NCBI GenBank assembly: GCA_046756945.1
Contig: JBHHXI010000061.1
Location: forward strand, 1 to 17,402
Length of the DNA stretch: 17,402 nucleotides
From: JACZQZ01 sp046756945
Lineage (GTDB): Bacteria; Pseudomonadota; Alphaproteobacteria; Rhodospirillales; 2-02-FULL-58-16
Direction of reading: 5' to 3'
Shown here: positions 6,948-14,538 of the stretch, one piece after another
Position numbering within the stretch: position 1 is the first letter of the stretch
Layout of the letters: the number at the start of each line of letters is the position of its first letter
Made by a program: the position numbers and the translations under genes
The notes under the pieces: generated by a model
What the model saw: only the letters and a program-made list of their open reading frames with translations
Databases searched by the model: none
What the model was told of the DNA's origin: nothing

Positions 6948-8708
6948 ATGAGCCGAAGCGGCGAAAGGAAACAGGTGGCGGCGGACCCGTCGCCGCTGCA
7001 TACCGTAACCAGGGCCTGCCGGTCCGCCTTCGTCACGGTGGGGGCGTTCAGTTTCTGCATCAATCTTCTGGTCCTGACCGTACCCGTCTACATGGTGCAG
7101 CTTTTCGACCGGGTCATGACCAGCCGCAGCGAGGACACCCTTATCGCCTTGACGATCGCCGCGGTCGCGGCCTTCGCCGTGATGGCCGCCCTCGATCTCA
7201 TCCGCTCGCGCATGCTGGTGCGCATCGGCCTGTGGCTCGACGGCAGGCTGAGCCCGGCCCTGTTCGTCGCCGCCCTGGCCCCGGCGGCGGGGGCGGGACG
7301 CTCGACCCGGTGCCTCAGGGACCTTTCCCAGGTCCGCACCTTCCTCACCGGCGCCGGGGTGCTGACGCTCATGGACGCCCCCTGGGTGCCCCTGTTCATC
7401 GGTCTCATCTTCATCCTGCACCCGCTGCTGGGGCTGGCCGCCGTGGCCGGTGGCGGCCTCATGATGGTGCTTGCCCTGCTCAACGAGGTCCTGACCCGCG
7501 CCCCGCTCAGGGATGCCAACGCGGCGGCGTTCCGCGGCATGACCGCCGCCGAGTCCATGGTGCGCCAGGCGGAGACGGCCGACGGCATGGGCATGGGGAA
7601 GACTCTTTCCCAGTGGTGGAGCGTCGAGAACGCGCGCGCCTTGCGCTTCCAGGCGGTGGCCAGCGACCGCGCCGGGTTGGTCATGGCGCTGAGCAAGTTC
7701 GTGCGCCTGGTGCTCCAGGTGCTCATCCTCGGCCTGGCGGCCCTGCTCGTGGTCCGCCAGGAGCTCTCGGTGGGGGCGATGATCGCCGCCTCCATCATAT
7801 TGAGCAGGGCCCTGGCGCCGGTGGAGCAGTCCATCGGCGTGTGGCGGAGCCTGGTGATCGCGCGCATGGCCTTTCGCCGGGTCAAGGACACCCTGCTCAG
7901 GGCGGCGGCGGAAAGCGGGCATATGGTCCTGCCCAAGCCGGCGGGCAGGCTCGTGGTGAGCAAACTCGCGTTCATCCCCGAAGGCGTGGACGAGCCGGTG
8001 TTCAACGGCCTGTCCTTCCAGGTGAATCCGGGCGAGCTGTTGGGCGTCACCGGGCCCACCGGGGCGGGGAAATCGACCCTGGTGCGCCTGCTGCTCGGCG
8101 TCGCCAAGCCGGCCCGGGGGACCGTGCGCCTGGACGGCGCGGACGTGTTTGCCTGGAACGCGGATGATCTCGGCCGCCACGTGGGGTACGTCCCCCAGGT
8201 GGTCGAGCTCCTGCCCGGAACCGTTCGCGACAACATCGCCCGGTTTTCCGACGCGCCGCCCCTGCGGGTCGTCGAGGCGGCCAAACGGGCCGGCATCCAC
8301 GAACTCATCCTGCAGTTTCCGGAGGGCTATGACACCGTGGTCGGCGGACCGGCCGACAGGCTCTCGGTGGGCACGCGCCAGCGCGTGGCGCTGGCCCGGG
8401 CCCTGTTCGGAGACCCGACCCTGGTCATTCTTGACGAGCCCTACTCGAACCTGGACACCGACGGAGTCACCGCCCTGATCGGAGCGATCCACGGCCTCAA
8501 GGCACGGGGCGCCACCACCATCATCGTCGCCCACCGGCCGAGTATCCTGGCCCACGCCGATAGGGTGCTGCTGCTTCAGGGCGGCTGCGGAAAGATCGTC
8601 GAAAAGGGCGCGCGCACCAATCTGCGGGTGCTCTCCGGCGACGACAAGCCCGCCGACAAGCCCGCCGGCAAACCGGGCGCGGATGACGCGGCCCGCTCGG
8701 TGGCGTGA
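6948..8708 (+). CDS. Type I secretion ABC transporter/permease, PrtD-like
   Basis: This is the inner-membrane energy component of a type I secretion system, exporting an unfolded protein in one step through a fusion protein and an outer-membrane channel. Residues ~30-310 are the transmembrane domain, with the PrtD-family DAPWVPLFIGLIFILHPLLG stretch (143-162). The nucleotide-binding domain has Walker A GPTGAGKST (369-377), Q-loop Gln417, Walker B LVILDE (492-497) and H-loop His529. The signature motif reads LSVGT (472-476) instead of LSGGQ, while Ser473 and Gly475 are kept. The 586 residues match PrtD length and there is no C39 peptidase domain. The C-terminus has a DKPADKPAGKP tail. GGGAG at 6934-6938 supports the ATG. 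It overlaps or abuts the fusion-protein gene. Related PrtD/PrsD proteins export proteases, lipases and glycanases; the cargo here is not visible. Confidence 0.94.
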   Translation: MSRSGERKQVAADPSPLHTVTRACRSAFVTVGAFSFCINLLVLTVPVYMVQLFDRVMTSRSEDTLIALTIAAVAAFAVMAALDLIRSRMLVRIGLWLDGRLSPALFVAALAPAAGAGRSTRCLRDLSQVRTFLTGAGVLTLMDAPWVPLFIGLIFILHPLLGLAAVAGGGLMMVLALLNEVLTRAPLRDANAAAFRGMTAAESMVRQAETADGMGMGKTLSQWWSVENARALRFQAVASDRAGLVMALSKFVRLVLQVLILGLAALLVVRQELSVGAMIAASIILSRALAPVEQSIGVWRSLVIARMAFRRVKDTLLRAAAESGHMVLPKPAGRLVVSKLAFIPEGVDEPVFNGLSFQVNPGELLGVTGPTGAGKSTLVRLLLGVAKPARGTVRLDGADVFAWNADDLGRHVGYVPQVVELLPGTVRDNIARFSDAPPLRVVEAAKRAGIHELILQFPEGYDTVVGGPADRLSVGTRQRVALARALFGDPTLVILDEPYSNLDTDGVTALIGAIHGLKARGATTIIVAHRPSILAHADRVLLLQGGCGKIVEKGARTNLRVLSGDDKPADKPAGKPGADDAARSVA

Positions 8709-8713
8709 GCGCC

Positions 8714-10120
8714 ATGTCCAGGACCTCGTTCGGCAAGAGGCCCGCCCTGGCTCCGGAAACCGGGCGCCAGGACCGCCCCGGTGCGGCGGCGCAACCGGAC
8801 AACACGCCCCGGGCCGTGGCCGTGCCCGACAATACCCTCGACAGCGTGCTCGGCCGGTGGCGGCGGCGGGGTTGGGCCGTCATCATCATCTTTATCGGCG
8901 GTTCCGTGGTGTGGGCGGCAAACACCCGGCTTGACAGCGCCGCCATCGCCCGCGGCGTGGTCGGCGTCGAGAGCAGCCGCAAGACCATCCAGCACCTGGA
9001 AGGCGGCATCATCAAGAACATCCTGACCAACGAAGGGGACAGGATCAAGGCCGGCCAGATCCTGGTGCAGTTCGACGACACCTACGCCCGGGCCCAGTTG
9101 GATCTGTTGCAGGGGCGGTATGCCGCCGCCCTGGCGCAGCAGGCGCGGCTGCTGGCGGAGCGGGAGGGCCGCGAGGACATCGACTTCCCCGACGAACTGC
9201 TGGGCCGGGCCAACGACCCCGTGATCGCCGAGATGATCGCCGGCCAGAAGGACCTCTTCCAGGCGCGGCGGATCAAGATGGCCAACGAAGAATCCATCCT
9301 CAGGGAGCGGATCGCCAAGCACCGGCAGGAAATCACCGGCCTCCGGGCCCAGGTCGTCGCCGGGAAAGAGCACCTCCGGTTGCTGAAAGACGAGATCGCG
9401 ACGGTGAAATCCATGCTCGAGAAGGGCGTCGCCAGCAAATCCGTCCTGCTCGCCCTGCAACGCCAGGCCGCCGATATGGAAGGCGAGATCGGGGACCACC
9501 GGGCGCGGATCGCGCTGGCCGAGAGGAGTATCATGGAGGTCAAGCTCCAGCTCACCATCCCCGGGACCGAGAGCCGCAACGAGGTCGCCAAGGCGTTGCA
9601 GGAGGTGCAGGGGGAAGTCGCCGACCTCAAGGAGAAAATCTACGCGGCCGAGGACGTGCTGCTGCGCACCGGCGTGAGGGCGCCCCAATCCGGCACCGTG
9701 GTCGATCTTCAGGTGCATACCGCCGGCGGCGTCGTGCAGCCGGGGGAGACGCTGCTCGACATCGTCCCCGACGAGGACCGGTTGATCATCGACGTGCGCG
9801 TCGACCCCCAGGACATCGACACGGTCTACGAGGGCATGCCCGCCAGGGCGCGGATCACGGCGTTCAACAGGCGCACCACGCCGTTGCTGGAGGGCTCGGT
9901 GACGTCGGTGTCGGCGGACCGCATGACCGATCCGGTGACCGGTCAATCGTACTTCACGGCCCGCGTCGTGCCGGCGGCCGGGACGCAGGGTTTCGATGTC
10001 TCGACCCTGAAGCCGGGCATGCAGGCCGAGGTTTTCCTGGTGACGGCGGAACGCACGGCGTTGGACTACCTCCTGCAGCCGATCGCGCGCAGCTTCGCCC
10101 GCGCCGGCCGCGAGCAGTAG
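8714..10120 (+). CDS. Type I secretion membrane fusion protein, HlyD/PrtE family
   Basis: This periplasmic adaptor links the ABC transporter to a TolC-like channel. A cytoplasmic N-terminus of ~50 residues precedes one membrane segment (about 54-70). The family sequence VVGVESSRKTIQHLEGGIIKNI and a lipoyl-type half follow, then a long helical hairpin (~110-310) rich in Ala, Glu, Arg and Leu. The second lipoyl half has RAPQSGTVVDLQVHTAGGVV, and the beta-barrel region ends with LKPGMQAEVFL. I chose the ATG at 8714 (468 residues), which has GGTGG ten bases upstream. A GTG at 8705 would instead overlap the transporter stop by four bases. Either way the two genes are tightly coupled. No outer-membrane channel gene follows. 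Confidence 0.94.
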   Translation: MSRTSFGKRPALAPETGRQDRPGAAAQPDNTPRAVAVPDNTLDSVLGRWRRRGWAVIIIFIGGSVVWAANTRLDSAAIARGVVGVESSRKTIQHLEGGIIKNILTNEGDRIKAGQILVQFDDTYARAQLDLLQGRYAAALAQQARLLAEREGREDIDFPDELLGRANDPVIAEMIAGQKDLFQARRIKMANEESILRERIAKHRQEITGLRAQVVAGKEHLRLLKDEIATVKSMLEKGVASKSVLLALQRQAADMEGEIGDHRARIALAERSIMEVKLQLTIPGTESRNEVAKALQEVQGEVADLKEKIYAAEDVLLRTGVRAPQSGTVVDLQVHTAGGVVQPGETLLDIVPDEDRLIIDVRVDPQDIDTVYEGMPARARITAFNRRTTPLLEGSVTSVSADRMTDPVTGQSYFTARVVPAAGTQGFDVSTLKPGMQAEVFLVTAERTALDYLLQPIARSFARAGREQ

Positions 10121-10150
10121 ACGGGCCGGCGGCCCGCCGCGCCCCGTCCC

Positions 10151-10179
10151 TTGACGGGCCGCGGGGCGGTAGCGATATT
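10151..10179 (+). promoter_or_regulatory. Heat-shock-like promoter of the hsp20 gene
   Basis: CCCTTGACG (TTGACG at 10151-10156) is followed by 17 nt and then GATATT (10174-10179), within CGATATTA. The CTTGA-type -35 and the C-ATATTA-like -10 resemble alphaproteobacterial RpoH promoters, although they would also fit sigma-70. The predicted transcript start near 10186 leaves a leader of about 95 nt. Confidence 0.5.
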
Positions 10180-10190
10180 AAGGGACGATA

Positions 10191-10280
10191 TCGGCGGTGC
10201 CTGACCATGGCCGCCGACGGGGCGCCTTCGTCAGGGCCCTTACCAGGCGGTGCTCGCTCGATTACAGAGGAGAACGCTCC
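10191..10280 (+). promoter_or_regulatory. Structured 5' leader of hsp20, possible RNA thermometer
   Basis: TCGGCGG (10191-10197) pairs with CCGCCGA (10211-10217). Further down, GGAG (10269-10272) in the ribosome-binding site can pair with CTCC (10277-10280) across an AACG loop, which would hide the Shine-Dalgarno. Small heat-shock genes in alphaproteobacteria are often controlled by ROSE thermometers. The short stem and the absence of a full ROSE consensus keep this tentative. Confidence 0.33.
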
Positions 10281-10281
10281 C

Positions 10282-10755
10282 ATGTCTCGGTTTACCGGCT
10301 TCGACAATCCCCTGTTGCTGGGCTTTGAACACTTCGAGCGGATCCTCGACCGCGTCGCCAAGACGTCGGGCGAGGGATACCCGCCCTACAACATCGAGCA
10401 GATCGGCGACAACGGCCTGCGCATCACCCTCGCCGTGGCGGGGTTTTCCGCCGACGACCTGAACGTCTCGGTGGAGGACAACCAACTGGTCATCCGCGGC
10501 CGCAGCAGCGACGACGAAAGCGGCCGGGCGTTCCTGCACCGCGGCATCGCCGCGCGCCAGTTCCAGCGCAGTTTCGTGCTCGCCGAGGGGATCGAGATCA
10601 CCGGCGCGGCGCTCGATAACGGTCTTCTGCACATCGACGTGGAACGCAAGACCGTGGAACCCGAGGTGCGCACCATCAAGATCGAATGCGCCCAGCCCGC
10701 GGGCAAAAGCGGGCCCCGCGGCCCGAAGACCATCGACGTCGAGGCGGAAAAGTAA
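10282..10755 (+). CDS. Small heat-shock protein, Hsp20/alpha-crystallin family (IbpA-like)
   Basis: This is an ATP-independent chaperone that holds unfolding proteins until DnaK or ClpB can refold them. The 157-residue protein has a short N-terminal arm with FDNPLLLGFEHFERIL. The alpha-crystallin domain covers roughly 35-127, beginning at YPPYNIEQ and including AVAGFSADDLNVSVEDNQLVI. The typical LDNGLLHIDV strand is at 111-120, and a C-terminal IXI-type motif IKI at 132-134 is used in oligomer contacts. AGAGGAGA (10266-10273), eight bases upstream, fixes the ATG at 10282; a longer frame to 10207 lacks such support. It converges with ptsN, with only 18 nt between the stops. Confidence 0.95.
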   Translation: MSRFTGFDNPLLLGFEHFERILDRVAKTSGEGYPPYNIEQIGDNGLRITLAVAGFSADDLNVSVEDNQLVIRGRSSDDESGRAFLHRGIAARQFQRSFVLAEGIEITGAALDNGLLHIDVERKTVEPEVRTIKIECAQPAGKSGPRGPKTIDVEAEK

Positions 10756-10773
10756 CGGCGCGGAGATATCCGC

Positions 10774-11238
10774 TCAGGCGGCGCGGTTTTCCATGGATTC
10801 GGTGAGAAGGGCGAACAGTGCCTCCGCGTCGCTGGTTCCGCGGAGTTTCTCGCAGACGCTGCCGTCGCGCAGCAACCGGGAAACCCGCGCCAGCGCCTTG
10901 AGGTGATCGGCACCGGCGGATTCCGGAGCCAGCAGCAAAAAGATCAAATCCACCGGCTGCTCGTCGATGGACTGGAAATCGACCGCGCGCTCGAGGCGCG
11001 CGAACAGGCCGTAAAGGCGGTCCAGGTTGGCCATCTTGCCGTGGGGAATGGCGATGCCGTTGCCGACGCCGGTGGTGCCCAGGCGCTCGCGTTCCATAAG
11101 GACGTCGAAGATGGCCCGCTCGTGCAGCCCGGTGATTTCGGCCGCCCGCCGGGCAAGGTCCTGCAGGGCCTGTTTCTTGCTGGAGGCGCGCAAATTCGGG
11201 ATAACGGACTCGGCACTGATGAGCTCGTTGATTTCCAT
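10774..11238 (-). CDS. ptsN: PTS IIA-like nitrogen regulatory protein (EIIA-Ntr)
   Basis: EIIA-Ntr is the end acceptor of the nitrogen phosphotransferase relay (PtsP-NPr-PtsN). Its phosphorylation state adjusts potassium uptake, nitrogen and carbon metabolism through protein contacts. The 154-residue protein has the phosphorylated histidine His66 in GNGIAIPHGK. Just before it are the RERLGTTGVG segment and, further on, the PVDLIFLLLAPESAGADHLKAL stretch typical of the family. An AAGGG tract (11252-11256) overlapping the hpf stop may be its ribosome-binding site. It lies 16 nt after hpf, in the conserved rpoN-hpf-ptsN order, and is the last gene of the run. Confidence 0.97.
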   Translation of the reverse strand: MEINELISAESVIPNLRASSKKQALQDLARRAAEITGLHERAIFDVLMERERLGTTGVGNGIAIPHGKMANLDRLYGLFARLERAVDFQSIDEQPVDLIFLLLAPESAGADHLKALARVSRLLRDGSVCEKLRGTSDAEALFALLTESMENRAA

Positions 11239-11254
11239 GACCGTTTCTTAGCCC

Positions 11255-11833
11255 TTACACCTGTTTGGAACCGCTCGGATCGATCCACCCGACATTCCCG
11301 TCGTCACGCCGGTAGATCACGTTGAGGCCGCCGTGGGCCCGGTTGCGGAACATCATCAACGGCACATCGGCCAGGTCCATGCGCATGACCGCCTCGCCCA
11401 CGGTCAGCGTGGCGATCTCGTGCGCCATCTCGGCGATGATTGCCGGCTGGGCATCCTCGGGCACTTCGTCGTTGTCGTCGCTTTCGGCGGCGATGATGTA
11501 TTGCTGGGCCGCCAGGATCTCCTCGGGGTCACGCACCTTGTGGTGGTTGCAGAGCCGCCGCTTATAGCGCCGCAGCCGCTTGGCGATGCGTCCCAGCGCC
11601 CCGTCGAAGGCGGCGTAGGCTTCATCGGCCGCGCTCCCCCCCTGCATGACCATGCCGCGGCCCGCGTGCACCGAGATGTCGACGCGAAACATGCGGCCTT
11701 CGCGCGAGATGATCACCGTCCCGTCGACGGCACGGTTGAAATACTTCGCGACGGTGTTTTGTAGCTGATCCTCGACGTAGCCCCTGAGGGCGACGCCGAC
11801 GTCCAGGTGCTTTCCTTTGACCGATATTTCCAT
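11255..11833 (-). CDS. hpf: Ribosome hibernation promoting factor, long form
   Basis: It binds 30S subunits and drives 70S or 100S dimer formation when growth slows, shutting down translation reversibly. The 192-residue protein has the N-terminal HPF/YfiA domain (about 1-105) starting MEISVKGKHLDVG, with RVDISVHAG and a basic KRLRRYKRRL helix. An acidic linker (EESDDNDE-type, about 114-127) follows. The C-terminal dimerisation domain ends with LMMFRNRAHGGLNVIYRR and GWIDP. The two-domain length identifies the long form, which makes 100S ribosomes without RMF. The ribosome-binding site upstream of the ATG is weak. It sits 192 nt downstream of rpoN with a promoter candidate of its own. Confidence 0.96.
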   Translation of the reverse strand: MEISVKGKHLDVGVALRGYVEDQLQNTVAKYFNRAVDGTVIISREGRMFRVDISVHAGRGMVMQGGSAADEAYAAFDGALGRIAKRLRRYKRRLCNHHKVRDPEEILAAQQYIIAAESDDNDEVPEDAQPAIIAEMAHEIATLTVGEAVMRMDLADVPLMMFRNRAHGGLNVIYRRDDGNVGWIDPSGSKQV

Positions 11834-11958
11834 AAGAAAGCCGACTTGGCCCGTAAAGCCTCACAGCTGTCCGGGGACGCACATTTTCTGCCGATCAGCA
11901 CCGAAAGCGGCGCACCCATCACACCGTCAAATCCGCGGCAGTGGCGTGCGAACGCCGG

Positions 11959-11987
11959 AAGTTAGTGGGCACTCCGACCAGAGTCAA
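11959..11987 (-). promoter_or_regulatory. Candidate promoter for hpf-ptsN
   Basis: On the minus strand, TTGACT (11982-11987) and TAACTT (11959-11964) are spaced by exactly 17 nt. They lie in the rpoN-hpf spacer, about 125 nt ahead of the hpf start. No sigma-54 TGGC-N8-TGC element was seen here. Confidence 0.4.
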
Positions 11988-12025
11988 TAGGCGCCGGGTA
12001 CGGATTTATACCAATGACCGATCCC

Positions 12026-13564
12026 TTACAGCGATGCCTTGGCGCGGCGGCGTTGCACAGACGACGGTATGCGCATGGCTTCCCGGTATTTGGCCACGGT
12101 ACGCCGGGCGATGCCGATTCCCTCCTTGCCGAGGAGGGCGACGATCTTATCGTCGGACAACGGCTGGCGCGGGGATTCGGCGTCGATCACGGCCTTGACG
12201 CGGTGGCGAACCGACACCGAGGAATAGGCCTCGCCGCCGGTGGAACTGCCGATCGCCGGGGTAAAGAAATACTTCAGCTCGTAGATGCCCCTGGGCGTCG
12301 CCATGTACTTGTTCGAGGTCACGCGGCTGACCGTGCTTTCGTGCATGTCTATGGCCTCGGCGATGTCACGCAGCACCAGGGGACGCAGGTGCTGCACGCC
12401 TTTGGCAAAAAAACCGTCCTGTTGGCGCACGATCTCGGTCGCCACCTTGAGGATGGTGGTCGCCCGCTGATGAAGGGATTTCACCAGCCAGTTGGCCGAC
12501 TGGAAGCAGTCGCTGATGTACTGCTTGTCCTCTCTGGAGCGGGCGGCGCGGCGGATTTGCGTGTAGTAGTGATTGTTGACCAGGACCCTGGGCAGGGTGT
12601 CGCTGTTGAGTTCGATGATCCAGCCGCCGCCGCGCCGGGGGCGGATGAGGACATCGGGCGTGATCGGCTCGGCCGCGACCTGGTCAAAGGCGGTCGCCGG
12701 CTTCGGGTTCAACGCCCGGATCTCGGCCATCATGTCGGCCATGTCGTCCGCGTCGACGCCGCACGCCGCCACCAACGCGCCGAGGTCCCGCTTGGCCACC
12801 AGGTCCAGGTTATCCAGCAGGATCTGCATGGCCGGGTCCAGGCGGTCCCGGTCGCGCAGCTGGAGGGCCAGGCATTCGGCCAGGGAGCGGGCGAAGATTC
12901 CGGCCGGGTCGAATTGCTGGAGTTTGGCCAGGGCCGCCTCCACCCGCTCGACGCTGCAGTCCAGCAGGGCGGCCACCGGAGCAAGATCGCCGACGAGGTA
13001 CCCGGCTTCGTCGACCATGTCGATCAGGTGCACGCCGATCAGCCGGTCCACCGGGTCGTTGAGGGTCAGGGACAGCTGGGCGGTCAGGTGCTGGCGCAGG
13101 GACACCTTGTCCGAGAGCGTCTGCTCCAGGCTGGGACCGGCGCCGTCGAAGCCGCCCCCTCCACCGGATCCCCAATCGGCGAAGGCCGTGGGCTGGGGTC
13201 CGTCCGCGACGGCGTCAAGGGGACTGTCGGCGTTCCACAGGTTGTCGTAATCCACGTCCAGGTCGGCGTCGTCGGGAAAGCGCGGGTCGTCGGCGGCGGC
13301 GAAGTTGATGGGCTCGAGGGGATCGGTTTCGTCGTCGACGCCGTCGTCCTGGCTTGCCTCGGGCGCCGCCTCCGATTGCGCCCCGTCGAGGCCGTCGCCG
13401 CCTTCGTCGTCCGCTTCCAGAAGCGGGTTCTCGGACAGCTCCTGCTCCACGTAGGCGACCAGTTCCAGGTTGGAGAACTGCAGCAGCTTGATCGCCTGCT
13501 GGAGCTGCGGCGTCATGACGAGGGCCTGGCCCTGCCGCAGTTCAAGGCGGGGGATCAACGCCAT
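12026..13564 (-). CDS. rpoN: RNA polymerase sigma-54 factor
   Basis: Sigma-54 directs polymerase to -24/-12 promoters and needs enhancer-binding ATPases to start transcription, mainly of nitrogen, motility and stress genes. Region I begins MALIPRLELRQGQALVMTPQ with the Gln/Leu-rich activator-contact helix. An acidic region II (about 50-115, with DDETD and PDDADLDVDYD) and a Gly run follow. The core-binding domain covers about 145-330 and a helix-turn-helix about 398-421. The diagnostic RpoN box ARRTVAKYRE is at 486-495. I chose the ATG at 13564 (512 residues) because MALxPRLELRQ is the usual family start; an in-frame ATG at 13624 would add 20 unconserved residues. It follows lptB by 129 nt with no obvious promoter between. 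Confidence 0.97.
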   Translation of the reverse strand: MALIPRLELRQGQALVMTPQLQQAIKLLQFSNLELVAYVEQELSENPLLEADDEGGDGLDGAQSEAAPEASQDDGVDDETDPLEPINFAAADDPRFPDDADLDVDYDNLWNADSPLDAVADGPQPTAFADWGSGGGGGFDGAGPSLEQTLSDKVSLRQHLTAQLSLTLNDPVDRLIGVHLIDMVDEAGYLVGDLAPVAALLDCSVERVEAALAKLQQFDPAGIFARSLAECLALQLRDRDRLDPAMQILLDNLDLVAKRDLGALVAACGVDADDMADMMAEIRALNPKPATAFDQVAAEPITPDVLIRPRRGGGWIIELNSDTLPRVLVNNHYYTQIRRAARSREDKQYISDCFQSANWLVKSLHQRATTILKVATEIVRQQDGFFAKGVQHLRPLVLRDIAEAIDMHESTVSRVTSNKYMATPRGIYELKYFFTPAIGSSTGGEAYSSVSVRHRVKAVIDAESPRQPLSDDKIVALLGKEGIGIARRTVAKYREAMRIPSSVQRRRAKASL

Positions 13565-13693
13565 CTCGGGGTCCGTCCCGTAGCCGCCGGGCCAAGGCGC
13601 CGCCGGCGCCCGGCATCGCGCCATGGAGGCCGTTGGGGACTCCTGTCGCTGACGCCGTTTCGGAGAAGACCGAACGCCGGTCCCGGCCGCAGG

Positions 13694-14506
13694 TTAAAGA
13701 CTGAAACGATCACCCAGGTAAACACGCCTCACATCCTCGTTGCCGACGATGTCCGATGGCGCGCCTTCCATCAACATCGTGCCTTCGTGGATAATGTAGG
13801 CACGATCGATGACATCCAGCGTCTCTCTGACGTTATGATCGGTGATCAACACCCCGATTCCGCGGTCCTTGAGATGCACGACCAGGTCGCGGATGTCGCC
13901 GACGGCGATGGGGTCGATACCCGCGAAGGGCTCGTCCAGCAGGATGAAATGGGGATTGGAGGCGAGCGCCCTGGCGATCTCGACCCGGCGGCGTTCGCCG
14001 CCGGAGAGGGCCAGCGCCGGTGTGCGGCGCAAGTGGGTAATGGAGAATTCCGCCAGCAGCGCCTCCAGAATCGCCTCCCGCCGGTCGTGGGATTTCTCCA
14101 CCACCTCGAGCACGGCGCGGATGTTGTTCTCCACGGACAGGCCGCGGAAGATGGACGCTTCCTGGGGAAGGTATCCGACGCCCAGCCGCGCCCGGCGATA
14201 CATGGGCAGTTCGGTGATATCCTCGCCGTCCAGGTGTATGGTCCCGTAGTCGGGCGGCAGAAGCCCCATGATAATGTAGAAACACGTTGTCTTGCCGGCG
14301 CCGTTCGGCCCCAGGAGACCGACGACTTCGCCGCGCTGGATGGCCAGGCTGACGCCGCGCACCACGGGGCGCTTCTTGAAGCTTTTGCCCATGGATTTGG
14401 CGGAAAGCCCGTGGTTGGAGGCCACCAGGCGCGGGCCGGCGCTGGCGTCGTCCGCGCCTTCGCGTCCATCCACGGTCGGAGTCGAATGGTTCTTCTGATT
14501 CTTCAT
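13694..14506 (-). CDS. lptB: LPS export ABC transporter ATP-binding protein LptB
   Basis: LptB is the cytoplasmic ATPase of the LptB2FGC complex that extracts LPS from the inner membrane and pushes it across the LptA bridge. With the ATG at 14506 the protein has 270 residues. A ~35-residue variable leader precedes the core. The core has Walker A GPNGAGKTT (66-74), Q-loop Gln115, signature LSGGE (167-171), Walker B FILLDE (187-192) and H-loop His224, and GIDPIAVGDI after the Walker B is typical of LptB. A GTG at 14530 in the same frame is possible but has no better ribosome-binding site. The extra N-terminus compared with E. coli LptB is common in alphaproteobacteria. It follows lptA by 32 nt; lptF and lptG are not in the window. 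Confidence 0.96.
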   Translation of the reverse strand: MKNQKNHSTPTVDGREGADDASAGPRLVASNHGLSAKSMGKSFKKRPVVRGVSLAIQRGEVVGLLGPNGAGKTTCFYIIMGLLPPDYGTIHLDGEDITELPMYRRARLGVGYLPQEASIFRGLSVENNIRAVLEVVEKSHDRREAILEALLAEFSITHLRRTPALALSGGERRRVEIARALASNPHFILLDEPFAGIDPIAVGDIRDLVVHLKDRGIGVLITDHNVRETLDVIDRAYIIHEGTMLMEGAPSDIVGNEDVRRVYLGDRFSL

Positions 14507-14538
14507 GAGGCCGGCTTGGACCCTACACACTCAGAGGT

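Noticed and set aside
13565..13624. An N-terminal extension of RpoN from the ATG at 13624
   Set aside because: The added residues (MARCRAPAAPWPGGYG...) are not like any RpoN start, whereas MALIPRLELRQ at 13564 is the usual family beginning.
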